This document shows positions 9,990-21,454 of a stretch of DNA of 64,000 nt, piece after piece. How positions within the stretch are numbered: position 1 is the stretch's first letter; each line of letters opens with the position of its first letter. Source of the DNA: Macrolepiota albuminosa (lineage: Eukaryota > Basidiomycota > Agaricomycetes > Agaricales > Agaricaceae); the NCBI GenBank assembly GCA_027475525.1, contig JAMWFC010000029.1, positions 1,116,001 to 1,180,000 on the forward strand. The letters run 5' to 3'. The notes below the pieces were generated by a model. It was not told where the DNA came from and did no database searches. It saw nothing but the letters and a program-made list of their open reading frames with translations. The translations under genes and the position numbers were made by a program.

Positions 9990-12126
9990 TAATCTGTCAT
10001 TGAGAGCACTCAGAGATGAAGTGGTCTTTCTCACTGTAAAGTATACAGACACTTTTCTTTTTCTGCCGATTTTGCACATCCTTTGAAACCTTGATTCAAG
10101 GCTGTCTCTTTTTCTGAAGCCAGTTAGTCCAGAGGGCCTCTTTGTCCTGTTTGTCAGCAAATTTAGGGTCATATAAATCTTCCAGGACTTTGTCAGGAGT
10201 TGGAATATTGCTGGAGTTATTGATGGCTATGAGGGTGGATGCTGCTACTGGAATTAGCATTGGAGGGACTGCAACAGGGGATGGCTACTGGAAAAAGGAG
10301 GTGGGCTGGAGTTTTAGTTTGGGGGATTGGGGAGGTTGCTGGAGGGCCAGAGCAGACCTTCTTGCATGTTCCAGGAGGTCCAGGAGTTTGAGTATTTGCT
10401 GCAATTTTCTCAGTAGCACTGGTCAATCTGCATGATGAAAGCCTTGTATCCATTATAGGAGGGTTGTTTCAAGGTGAGCCAGAGGACATCCTTGATGCAT
10501 TGTGGCAGTGCATAGCAGAAAGCATATCAGAAAACACTGTAGATTCAACCTGTCTCATAAGCTTCCTTCTTGAAACATACAATAAAAGTAATGAAGCATT
10601 CTTTGGAGCACATCTGAAGATTGAAGAGATTGTCCTCAGCTTTGGCCATGGTATTGTAAATCCCAAACTTCCCTGAGAACTTATTAACAAAGGCCTGCTA
10701 GTGGGAAAGTGCCAGATTGTTGAGGTCAAACTGGATGAGGGCTGCATAGTAGTCAAAGGCGATCTCCTGAAAATATGAAGCAGTGAAGGCAACCCTGGAG
10801 CTGTCAACCTAAAATGTGAGTGGCTTTGCCTGAAACATATTGAGACACTGGATTAGGAATATACGCCATTTCTGAGGATCCCAGCCCATGAATGTGTCAG
10901 ATTTCTAGATGTCCAAGCATTCTTTGCAGACAAGGGCATTGTGGGCATTGTCTGATCTGACTGTGTTATGGGGAGGGGGTCCTGCATTGTAGTAGTAATA
11001 GTAGTGGTTACCCCCCCCTCTATAGAAAGGAAAGGCACCAAGTGTGGGGCCCCACTCTCTTGAAAGACCTCCTTCAGATGGCTTACCTGGGAGTTTGTCA
11101 TCCCAAGAGAGGTCGTTCCTGTTGGAGAGAGGTTCCAGTCTTCATGCAGAGGGTGGTGGGGGGGTGGGCCGGTGGGCCATTTTTGGGGATTGACTGAGGG
11201 TGGCAGAAAAAGTTGGAGGGGAGTTTTGCAGTGCTGGGCTGGATGCTAGGTTGTGCAGAGGCCATCCAACTTGGGATGATTGAGCCTGCATCGGAAGCCA
11301 TACAGGGCTGGCTCCAGGAGTTCCTATTAGATGTGAATTAAGCGACTGGAGTCTGCAGGGTTGTTAAGAGGTTGAGGAGAGAGAGACCCATGAACCTCAT
11401 CAAGCAGCTGCTGCAATTCTTTGCAGAGGATTGTATTGTGCCTATACTTGACTATGGTTTGTTCTGAGAGCTCCCTGCAAATGAGTTATTCTCCAAACTT
11501 GACCAGGCAGTGTGCTTAGTTCTCCAGGGTGCCCTTGAAGTTGTTGTATCTGAATTCTGTGAGTAGCACTCTTATCCATTGTGTGAAGGTCTCCAGTGAG
11601 ATCCTGAGTAAGTGGAGCATCTTATTGCATTGATATTTGTACTCCTTGAAATGTTGTTGTTTTAAAGGCAATGAAGAGGTCCATGCGGGTAGGGTGGCAG
11701 CCAAGTAGTGTTGAGGTTGGTAGCTGTAGTTGGGAGGTCCATGGTGTTGGGAGGCAGAGCATTGGTAACCATAGTAGGAGGTGGAGGAGAAGGGACCCTT
11801 GCTCAGAAGAATTGGACAAGATCCACTGAGGATGGGTGGGGTCTTTAGTAGACCCCCAGAGATATTCCAGTACAAGGAGACATCCACTAGTTGTGCCATG
11901 GCTAGGTTGGGTGGAGGGACCCAGCTGACTGAGGGTCCTAAGTTATAGAGGGATGGGTTGGAGGCCTAGTGGCAGTGGATGTGTTGGTGTTTGTATAGGA
12001 GGGGTGGGTAAATGGGGCAGGAGGTCTGTGCAAAGTAGTGGTCAGACACCAGGCATCTATAAGGGTTGGTCTGGTAGCCCATGAAGATAGTAGGTCTGAG
12101 TATATATAGCCATCAAAAACGATATA
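9990..12126 (-). pseudogene. Decayed Gypsy gag of element F
   Basis: Minus-strand fragments match the Gag of element A block by block: a Pro-rich N-terminus, SLETFTQWIRVLLTEF, a run of Tyr (GGGNHYYYYY), KWRIFLIQCLNMFQAKPLTF, then YETG..IYSV and ALPQCIKDVLWL. The zinc knuckle near 10010-10060 reads C-I-L-Y....H-F-I-S-E-C, so the second Cys of CX2CX4HX4C is Tyr. Numerous stops make it a pseudogene. Several sites where element A has an in-frame TGA carry Gln or His here, which is what an ancestral CGN Arg codon gives after G-to-A change. Confidence 0.8.
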
Positions 12127-12900
12127 AGGAGGAGTTATGCTGATCCAGGGGCTTTCTGAGAGATCAATGCCCTTACAAGGTGGACTTGATCTACATGTAC
12201 TTGAGTGTCTAGAACTCCAGACCATGCTCCAGAGTTCAAGATGTGAAACAGGAGATGCCTGGAGTCAGGGACTTAGTCCAGAGATCAGAAAAGTCAAAGA
12301 GGATTTTGGGGATAAGATTGAGTTGAGAACTGAAGGTTCTAAGACAAGATTGGGGTTAGTAAACTTAAGTCACAAAGTGCATACCAATTTCAGAAGTACG
12401 CATGCTAGTTAAGCATGTCAGTCAATGCATACTAGTCAAATCAAAGGGGCACACAAACAGTAAGTGTAATATCAAAACTAAAGTAATACAAGAGGGTAGC
12501 TACTTTTTTAAGTACTGCAGACGTCACTCCAGGTTCCTGAGAGGTTCTGGGATGTCTGGGGCAGTTCCAGGAGTTAATGGGTGGTGGTGGGCAGAAGGGA
12601 GGCTATATTCCAGGAATTGCACATGCAGAGTGCATGATTAATTGGTGTGGAGGAAACACCATGCATGATGTGTGATGTGTGATAGCCAGGATAATTGGCA
12701 TAATCTGATTGTTGATTGTGGAATGGCAGCCACAATGGCAGGTGATTCCAAGATTTGTGATGCTGGGCTGTCAGAAAGCCTGTGTGATAGTAGGGTTTAA
12801 TGCAGGTGATGGCAGTGTCAGTGGTTGTGATAGCAGGAGTTGTGTTGTGGAGTCAGCAAGGAGGTTTCAGATGGGGTTCCAGATGGGAGAGGTCATGACA
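12127..12900 (-). mobile_element. 5' LTR of element F (degenerate, A-type family)
   Basis: Read on the minus strand it starts TGTCATGACC at 12900, like the element A LTR, has a TATA-like AATATAGCC near 12600, and ends with a diverged copy of the A-type LTR end (CTTGTAAGG..., corresponding to AGTAAGGACC). The 774-bp span matches the 780-bp LTRs of A. Right end is approximate by a few bases. No partner LTR remains because the 3' half of F is gone. Confidence 0.65.
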
Positions 12901-15100
12901 GTCAGCAGAAAGCACTGATGATGGAGAATGTGGTTGAGGAGGCACAGGCTATGCCTGGGCTAAGCTTGGGCCACCAGGCAGTGATAATAAATGAGGAGGA
13001 ATATCAAGCTTCCAAGAAGAATAACAAGCAAATAGTTGCTCCAGATATTTGAGGCGCAAGGCCTTCAGAAAAACACCAGCAAAAGGTGAAGAAGCTTGAG
13101 AACCCAGTAGATATATGTCTACCTACATTTTCATGAGTCAAGTTAAAGGACTTGAAGGATAGCAACTTAGAAGTAGAAGCCTCAGAATATAAGGACAAGC
13201 AGTCCTTATAGGAGCAGCCAGCTTCCCTATCTGAGTACAACTGGGCTTATGATCCCTGAATGCCACAGAAGTGGAACAAGCTGGTGGCAGCCACTTGTGC
13301 ACAAAATGTGCACTAACAATAAACAACTATTGTGCCAGAGTATTAGCGGCTAGCTATGGATGAAGTATCTGTGGCATATTTGATTAGACGTGAGAGGAAG
13401 ACTCTTGTGGCTTGTAAAGCAGCAAGAGCAGAACCCCTGCTAAAGCTACACATACCCAATAACAGTGTTGATTGGGTGCTTGCTGTGTGCAAGCAATACA
13501 AATAGCAGCCTTGTCTCTTATTGGACACAGTTGAAGTACTTTCTCCAATACATCACAAGGAAAAACAGAAGGCAACAAGCCTTGATGAGAATGACATTTC
13601 TCAGTTGCATCAGCAATGACAAGAGGAATTTGCCAATATGGTCAATGAGACCAAGAAGGAGCTCTTGCCATGGCAGGAAGTGAATCATCTCATAAACAAG
13701 AGCAAGCAGTACAAGTACCACTTGCTAGAGCCTTCAAGACTGACAAATAGAGCAATGTCATGCCAACATTCTAAAACAGCAAGGTGTACCAAGTTGCACC
13801 TCGGGGATTCCCCCATAACTCTTGAGAGTTTTGCTGGCTCCATGCACTAATCAACAACCAGTTTACACTGATTTGTTAGTGTCAGTTGAGCTATCTCCTG
13901 CTCAACAAGTTTATGTGGGTGACCCTCAACTGTCATCCTACTGCATAAGACAGAACAATATTCCAACTACTCAGCAATATCTAATACCAGACAATTGCAG
14001 TACCCTTCACAAGCGCTGAGGAGTAGAAGCAAGTCCCACATATAATTGTTCCTTCATGGATTTATTGCCACAAGGAAAATGAGAGACTGGCCTTTATAAG
14101 CCTGAATTCTTCCAACCCAAAGCAGCTATTTGCTTTAGACTACCTGGATTCTTACACCCTACTATATGGGCATCCTGGAATGCCTAACATGTAGACTGGT
14201 TTGGCTATGGACCATGCCATATGCATTTATTGGCACAGTTTTTTTTGGGTTTGCACTTGTATATGCTATTTATGTCAGCTGCCTTTTTAAGTCCACAGTG
14301 CATAGATACCTGGCATACATATTTGCATGGCCCAGCCTCTATAAGGAGGCCATCACTGACTACAAGATGGTTACAGAGCAGCCATTTGAGCCCCTGTTTT
14401 CAAGCTTCAGCTTTCAAGACTTGACCTGTTAATATTCCAAAGACATCTTTCTCCATCTTCACCACCTCAGACATGATATATATCCTCATTTATAACTAAA
14501 TTCTGGTCAGCTGGGCTGACCATACATACATCTATGGAGTCACTTTCTTGGCCTACATATTTTTTGCCGACCATTAGCTACAGCTAAAAGCTGAGGCAAT
14601 TGACAATAAAAGGCTTCAATGCCTCGAACATTACAGAACTTCCTAGTCTCTTGCCAAGTAGGATGAGTGGCACAAGGCCACTGTTAGTGACCATCAATGC
14701 CTGCTGCTGCAGCAGCAGAATAATCATTGTGCTTTTAACAATGTATTCTGAAATAGAATGTACCTCTTCATTGAGCAAGACATTCATGTCCATGAGCTTT
14801 GGATATATTACTACTCATCCAATGATGAGGCTCTTTCTGAGCCCAAAGAACCAATAACAGATTACACTATTGATCCCACTCTTATACTATTTCTACTCCA
14901 GGACTATGACAATTTTCTGCTTCAGGCAGGGCTATTGGGCATCTTACATGAGCCCATACTTAAGGATGACCTCATTAACTACAACATGGACAATGCCATG
15001 GCTGATTCATTTCAAGAGCCTGGAGACTCCAATAGCCCCCATTCTAGATTTATCAATGGCCTGACTGTCATAGTGCTGCAAGACTATAATTTGATTTAAT
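12901..15100 (+). other. Decayed coding-like sequence of unknown kind
   Basis: Plus-strand open pieces separated by stops are spread over 2.2 kb; the longest are 12840-13052, 13822-14019, 14166-14432 and 14758-15099. They are rich in Leu, Gln and Tyr and contain no motif I recognise (no zinc knuckle, no retropepsin DSG, no YxDD). Composition resembles the neighbouring old element D. A dead transposon reading frame is the most likely identity, but I cannot assign a family. Confidence 0.35.
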
Positions 15101-15611
15101 TAGAAGATGTGTAGCATAGTATGCTATGTAGTCACAGCCACATAGCTTTTAGTTAATAGAGTTACATAAAATTGTATTATATTTATTATAATATAATTTT
15201 ATTTACATACATTATAAATACTTACTTATATGCTGTTTATTAAGCAGTTTATATTTTGTTTTAAAATTACATAGTCAATAGATTGAACTAGTCTGATTCT
15301 TTGTAATATAAATAATTTAAGCTCTTACAACTTGTAACTTTGTTATAATTATCTTGATTGATTATTAAAGAATCAATATTGGATATATATTTGGCACATG
15401 TTGTAACATATAATTTTTATATGCTATAAGCAGATGCTATTGTTTAGATATTACAAAATAGCAGAATTAGTTTGTTGTTATCTGATTCTAGCAATATTGG
15501 CTTACAAATATACTAATTACTATATTTTTATAGAAAAGAATTCTATTAAATAATTTTGATGTCAAGACTAACATGTTATTTTAGCCCAGATTTACTCATA
15601 CAAGTCGGTTA

Positions 15612-15660
15612 AAAATGCAGTAATCACTGTGATCACTAGGTTTTTGAGCTGATAGGTATT
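15612..15660. repeat. Copy of the palindromic motif
   Basis: AAAAATGCAGTAATCACTGT and following bases resemble the motif seen repeatedly at 18.8-20.0 and 32.7-33.1 kb: AAAAATGC, an imperfect dyad, then GTTTTTG. This is an isolated diverged copy. Confidence 0.5.
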
Positions 15661-18164
15661 CAAAATTAATATATTTAAGTGTCAATATATTAATATCTCA
15701 CTTTTTACTTTATTGGACTATACAACTTGCTGAGAAATGCAGCTATCATATCATAAAAAATAAATACAATTAAATGCTCAAGAAGGCAAATGAGCTGAAC
15801 TATATATAACTATAATTAGTTGGAGGCCAACTAATAATATAGTCATTTCAAGTTGATTAGATCATAAAATAGCTAGGGTTATAGAAATTTTATAGCAATA
15901 AGAGTTGCAGACCTATTATTATTGGTTTGAGCCACATAACTAATAGTCACTAATTAGTATAGTATGAATATATTTTGTGCTAAAAATAATGATAATTCTT
16001 GAGATATAAATGAGTAAAAAGTATATAGATAATAGTAATTGTGATGATATGTTCAAAGTCTCCAAAACATAGATTGGAAAATATAGCTATGTTATAAATC
16101 TTTATAGCAAATGTTCATATCTTTGGCTTTTTATAAAAGTATTATTCAATGTCCAAAAAACAACAATTATTATCACCTCCAGCATAGAACCACTACTGTA
16201 CTGAGCTATACACACTGCTTTGGTGTTTGTTCAGATTAGATTTTTGATGCCACTTGCATTAGCTAGAGTTAATTTGCAGCCAAAGATTTAATACAAAATG
16301 TTCAATAATTAGTTGGTGTCAGATAAAAAGCTGATAACTCTTGCCTTAATTATTTTTGTATTCTAAGTTCATTGATTAAATTGAGTGTGTTCAATAATAG
16401 TCCTGAGGCCTCACAACTCTGAGTATGCAAATATTGTTTGAGTGACATGTTATCTAGAAGTGTTTGCTCGATGATGTCATGCTATGATGTTGTTTTATTA
16501 TATGCAGAAATATTTTCATTAGAGTGGGCCTAGTCTTTGTCTTTATTTGTAGCTGAAAACAGATAACGGATATGAATACAGGTTTAGTAGTTAGTCTACT
16601 AACCTAATTATTGATCTAATGTTTCAATTGTATTAATAAGTTTTTTGCAAGCTTGCTGAGTTGGAATTGGTTGACCTTTGAATTCACTAATTTTTATAAT
16701 GGAACATGAGGCTTTGGCTATGTCTTTAGCTTGGACATGAACAGCATTGTATGCCTTTGATGTGTTAAATAACAGTTTGACTGAATTAGAGTACAAGTCA
16801 GCATTGTAGAATGTGATAGCTAGTTGATCTTTCATTAAAGCTGTGCCAGATTGATTATAGATTTGGTCTAAGTAAAAATATTATTACATATAATCATAAA
16901 TGCACTCATTCTTGTTGATTATTTTTGTGACCAAAGTTATCTGTTGCAACTGAGAGGTCAGCTCTTTGAGCTTGCTGACAAGTAGGGCTCAAGAATATAT
17001 GCTTTTGTGAGTCTCATCAAGCTTGTCAATATCTTCAATAAAGTCTTCATAAAGTTAAAGCTTGTTAGCATGCAGAAATTGCTGTAGAAAATCAATTGTG
17101 TGGAATCTGCTGGCCAAAACTAGCATGTCTTTTTGCTAGGGAAGATTATACTATTTTAGAGTGAGGCTAGGCCATTCAATATTGAACTGAATAAGTAGGA
17201 TATTGCTGGTGTCAAATATTATGCTGTCTATGTTGATTGTCAAAAATGAAACTAGAATGATAATAGCATGTTCTATTGCCTGACACTGGAAATCTTGGCC
17301 TAGTATTATATGTTTCTAATATTTCTGCAGATTTGTGTGTTTGTCTATGCCCAGATTGATTTCATTCTTGGATGAGTTCAGAAGTCATGTTGAAGCTAGT
17401 GTTACTAAGCACTGACTACTAGGTGTATCTAAAGATATGTTTGCTGATTTTATTTCGAAGCATTTTTTTTATTAGAGAAGACATTGTGGAGAGTGGCCTT
17501 AGTGGCCTTGTCATTGGTTGTCATTTGCTTTGTAACATTTTGGAGGGTTGGTATAAATTATTGACATATCTGTTGAGGGAGATACTGCTCAGACAATAAT
17601 GTTCTGTAGAGACAAAGAGAAGGTATTATTATATTGAATCAATTTGATAAGAGAGGTGTTTACTAGTATGATGAGCTAGAATTTGAAGATAGAAAAGTGA
17701 GTGAGCAGCAAAGTTACTTAGCAGTTGTCAAACTGCTTACTGATATCTGCTATATATTCAGACTCCTGACTAATTTAGATATATGTCAATTGACTCTGCA
17801 CACAATTTGTAGTTGTGCTTATATAATCACAAGACAGATTGACAAAGTAACAGTATAAAAACTACAGAAGAATTAAAGAAGAAACTGTTGTTGAGTCTTA
17901 TATATACTTGAGAGAATATCATACTGCATAACATACTTCAAATTATAATATCTTGGATATTTTGTTATAAAATATATATATATTTTTATAGCTATATAGA
18001 TGTTTAAAATACTACAGACCTTGGATATATATTTTGCATATCATATAAAGTGTTATCTGAATATGCTAAAAGTAGATTTTATTGTTTAAAGTTGAGAATA
18101 AAATTTCTAGGAATATCTCAAACTTATATAAACTAATATACAGCTTTGGATTTGTTTTTACAAT

Positions 18165-18345
18165 AAAATGGCTCAAAAATGCTGCAACTGCAGCAGTTGT
18201 TTAGTTTTTAAGCTAGGTAATGCCTCAAACCAATCTTGTTTTGTATAAATGTGCTGATATACAGTAGGTCACTTGTTTTAACAATAAAATAGCTAAGAAA
18301 TATAGTGACAGCTATAGTCACTCATATTTGTTTCATAGACAATGG
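18165..18345. repeat. Two copies of the palindromic motif
   Basis: Around 18175 the bases read CTCAAAAATGCTGCAACTGC followed by AGCAGTTG and TTTTTAAG; about 120 bp later a second diverged copy (AAATATAGTGACAGCTATAG) follows. Both share the dyad core of the array described at 18780-19990. Confidence 0.55.
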
Positions 18346-18779
18346 CTAGTGAGATTTAAGGAGAAGGCTCAGACAGTTAAAATTGCTCTGTTGAGCTGTT
18401 CAACATGCTACATCAGGAAAAGTTTATGCTAAAACATATCTCATATGAATAAGTAACTATGAGTGTAAGTGTATCTTATTCCTTACTATCAATGTCATGG
18501 TTGACTGATCTGAAGTATTAGTATAATATTGATGCACACGAATAATAAATGCTTATATGCACAATCATAGAATTTATTTGTGGCAGCTATAGCATTTATA
18601 AATAGTGTTTTATCACTTGAGCAAGACATATGTGATGCACAGCCATTTTTGCAGAGGGTATGATATGTATCAGATGATCAACTCAGTGAAAATAGAAACA
18701 CCAGAGTTTAGCTGTCTAGAAAAAATGTTTAGGAGGTGAAGTGTGCCTCAGAGTAATGTATATATTATTTTTTTGTAGC

Positions 18780-19990
18780 AAGTAAATAATACAGCACTTT
18801 TGATCTATTCTGATACCAAAATAACTCAAAATTGCAGCAACCACTGCAGTTGCTGGGTTTTTAAAGTTGAGAGTGCCTCAAACTTATATTTTTTGGCATT
18901 TCTGGACCTATATACAGCTTCTGGCCAATTATGACTTTAAAACAGATCAAAAATGCAGCAACTATAGCAGTTGCCATGTTTTTGCCTAGAAAAAGGAAGC
19001 ATAAGGCTCATAAGTGAGGATCTCATTTTTTAGCAGCTCAACATGTTTCATTAGCCAAAATTGCTAGATTATTATTATACAAAGAATTTTGATTGTATTA
19101 TTTACCTAAGTCAATTCAATAATATAGCATTTTTAAGGAGTTTGAGCCTTATAAATGTCAGGATTTGACTTAAGAAATCAAATCTAAAAACCAACAATAA
19201 CAAAGTTAAGTCTTTTACCGAATATATAAAGCTTTATATATGTAGAATAAAGAGTCATATGCGAAGATTTAATGAGCCTTATAATGTGATAAACAAGACA
19301 ATAAAAGAAGGAGAATAAGTAAATAAATTGATAATAGAAATAAAGGTAATGAAAAGATGAAGAGACAAAATAAGAGATAGAAGAAGGGATATGATCTGCC
19401 TCTCTGAAAACTAACAATAACAAAATTAAGTTTTTTACCAAATATATAAGGCCTTATATACATAGAATAAAAAATCATATGCTAAGATTTAAGAAGACTT
19501 ATAATGTGATAAACAAGACAATGAAAAAAGGAAAATAAGGTAAGTAAATTGATAATAGAGATAAAGGTAATAAAAAAATGAAGAGACAAGATAAAAGACA
19601 GGAAAAAAGATATGATCTACCTTTAAATCTAAATAAGTCCCAATCAGGACCAATTCATGACAATAAATAGTTAGAATTGTGGTGACCATAGCAGTTGCTA
19701 GGCTTTTGAGGTTGAGAGTGCCTTGAACTAATATTTTTTTAGCTTTTATGCACTAATATGCAGCTTTAGACTTATTATAATATCAGGATAGGTAAAAAAT
19801 GTGGTGACTGCAGCATTCATCAGGTTTTTGAGGTCAGAAATATCTTGATCTAATATTTTTTTGCATTTGCATATCAATATGCAGCTTTTGACCTGTTATG
19901 ATTTCAAAATAGGTCAGAAATATGGTGACCATAGCTATCACTGTGTTTTTGCCTAGAAAAAAGAAGTGTAAGGCTTATAAAGTCAAAGTT
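18780..19990. repeat. Array of about 120-bp-spaced palindromic motif units
   Basis: The motif AAAAATGCAGCAAC...GTTGCC...GTTTTTGCC, an imperfect dyad of GCAAC/GTTGC, occurs near 18830, 18955, 19675, 19795 and 19915. Spacing between neighbours is 120-125 bp. Each unit also shares CTTGAACTAATATTTTTT-like and CAATATGCAGCTTTTGACC-like blocks, so the whole unit is repeated, not only the dyad. Substitutions are mostly transitions. It looks like a decayed satellite or the repeat region of an unknown element. Confidence 0.65.
19190..19640. repeat. Direct duplication, period about 219 bp
   Basis: Sequence from CCAACAATAACAAAGTTAAG at about 19191 recurs from about 19410 as CTAACAATAACAAAATTAAG and runs in parallel for some 210 bp, ending TATGATCTGCC and TATGATCTACC. 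Differences are mostly A/G and C/T. It interrupts the spacing of the 120-bp units. Confidence 0.8.
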
Positions 19991-20269
19991 GCATTTTTGA
20001 GCTGCTCAATCAGCCAAGATTGATGAATTATTATTATATCAAGAGTTCTGAATATAATATTTACTTCAGTCATTTCTATAATATGGCACTTTGTCATAGC
20101 ATAGCCATAAAAATATGTATTTTGTATAGACAAATACAATGTGATTAATCTGAAGTTCAAAGGTAAAAAGTAATCAGTCAAAGATTAGACAAGATAATAA
20201 TGTTTAGCATAAAGGCAGGTTTTAAGGATCCTTTTTAAAGGCCTCTGCACAACAAGCATTCAGCATTCA

Positions 20270-20779
20270 TTGTTGAATTCTCACAAGATCTTGAGGCCAT
20301 TTCTGACATGGCACTATGGTCAGGCAGATGCTGCTTTCAGGAGCAATAGGGCCAAGAGGTCTTACTTTTCTTCTGTGCTGCTCTTTGTATCTTTCTGTTT
20401 ATATTGCAGCACAGGTGAGTGCACACAATCACTCTCTCATTATCTATTCCTCATGTTCATGTTGTTTCTTTGCAGTTTGCAGAGTAGCAAATTCATTTAT
20501 TTATTTTTCTTTCTCATTTTTGCTGCTTTGCTTATTTTACTCTGCAAAAGGTGACACACAATGAGCTCCTCCTCATCTCTCACCATAGTTTTATTGAGCT
20601 TGACATTTAAGGAAGTTTCCACCGCATTAAGCTCTATACACTATAGTAAGTCTGCAGCCAGCTATGGCCATACAAGACTATCTCACTCCGATACCAGTTG
20701 TTCTTTTGTGTATTATAGTTCTCATCTTTTTCTTATTCATTCTCTCACCTCTCTCTATATTTCTTTTATATAAAACAGC
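20270..20779. other. Unassigned sequence left of the reversed solo LTR
   Basis: T-rich, moderately complex DNA with overlapping frames on the plus strand (for example 20270-20554) that show no recognisable domain; hydrophobic content is explained by base composition. It continues beyond the LTR at 21278-21433. Possibly a leader or flank of another retroelement, not provable. Confidence 0.35.
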
Positions 20780-21277
20780 TGTCAGGGAACTCCTCATTTC
20801 TTCCTTTTCTCACTCCTTATCTCTTCACTCTTCCTTCATTTATTCTCTTATTTCTTCTAACATTATTTCATTTTACTGTTTCTATTCTTTCAACACTATC
20901 TGTTAGTATTACTCTCAGCCCTTGAGGTGCTCTGGTTCTTTAGCTACCATTCAGACAAGTGTGAACCCCTCAGCACCGCTTCCAGACTGCTTATATAAGC
21001 CAGAGTTTGCCAGAGTTTGCCTCTTATTTGTGCAATTATTTGTGTAGGCAATTTTTGAGTTTTTAAGGTTTTGTTGTACTATACAGTTGTTTCTCATGCT
21101 TCAGAGGCCCCAGAAGCACCCAACCTGGCATAGGAAATCTCTAGACTTGTTTTCTTTGGATCTCTCTCTGCCAGGTGAGTAGCTATTATGATATTGTCAG
21201 TATATATTCTAATACACTTTAGATCTCTCTCTGCCAGCTGTGTAACTAAGCCACAGCCTCTAGAGGTTGCCCATACA
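20780..21277 (-). mobile_element. Solo LTR, family P, reversed
   Basis: On the minus strand it starts TGTATGGGCAACCTC and ends TGACA, and aligns with the solo LTR at 5664-6259 throughout, including CAAGTCTAGAGATTTCC, a TATATAAGCAG block and the end region. Flanks ACAGC (20775-20779) and ACAAC (21278-21282) are a 5-bp target duplication with one transition. It lacks the 77-bp duplication seen in the other copy. Confidence 0.85.
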
Positions 21278-21433
21278 ACAACTAACATAGCATATCTTTG
21301 TACCACTAGCAGCTCTTTCAATCGCTTCTGTCAAAATCTAAAATTTTATCTTGGCCAGGTCGCTTTGGGCAGTCATGTGGGTGCTGTAATTTGTTTATTC
21401 CATCTTCTCATATTTCAATCTGATTCCTCGTGT

Positions 21434-21454
21434 TGATAGGACCCCATACAGGAT
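21434..21454 (+). repeat. Remnant of the 5' LTR of element B
   Basis: TGATAGGACCCCATACAGGA is identical to the start of the 3' LTR at 31499 and is followed directly by gag leader sequence. The rest of the LTR (about 900 bp) and the primer binding site are deleted, so this copy has no promoter or replication start of its own. Confidence 0.85.

Larger units (their letters stand above)
15101..20269. other. AT-rich desert with dispersed palindromic repeat
   Basis: Five kilobases of strongly AT-rich DNA with almost no open reading frame. No gene, RNA gene or LTR pair is supported; the few short frames are chance. Recognisable structure: an imperfect palindromic motif repeated many times near its right end, and a direct duplication of about 219 bp at 19190-19640. 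The same sequence reappears at 32.68-33.10 kb beyond element B, so B and its neighbours may have been inserted into or next to this repeat. Confidence 0.7.

Noticed and set aside
16608..16835. 75-residue minus-strand frame in the AT-rich desert
   Set aside because: Isolated, no recognisable domain and no neighbours; expected by chance over several kilobases.
15101..20269. tRNA or rRNA genes in the gene-free desert
   Set aside because: No cloverleaf-like boxes or rRNA-like conserved blocks were seen on either strand by eye; a tRNA scan would settle it.
20270..20906. Possible membrane protein from hydrophobic plus-strand frames
   Set aside because: The frames overlap each other, arise from T-rich DNA, and part of them lies inside the reversed solo LTR.
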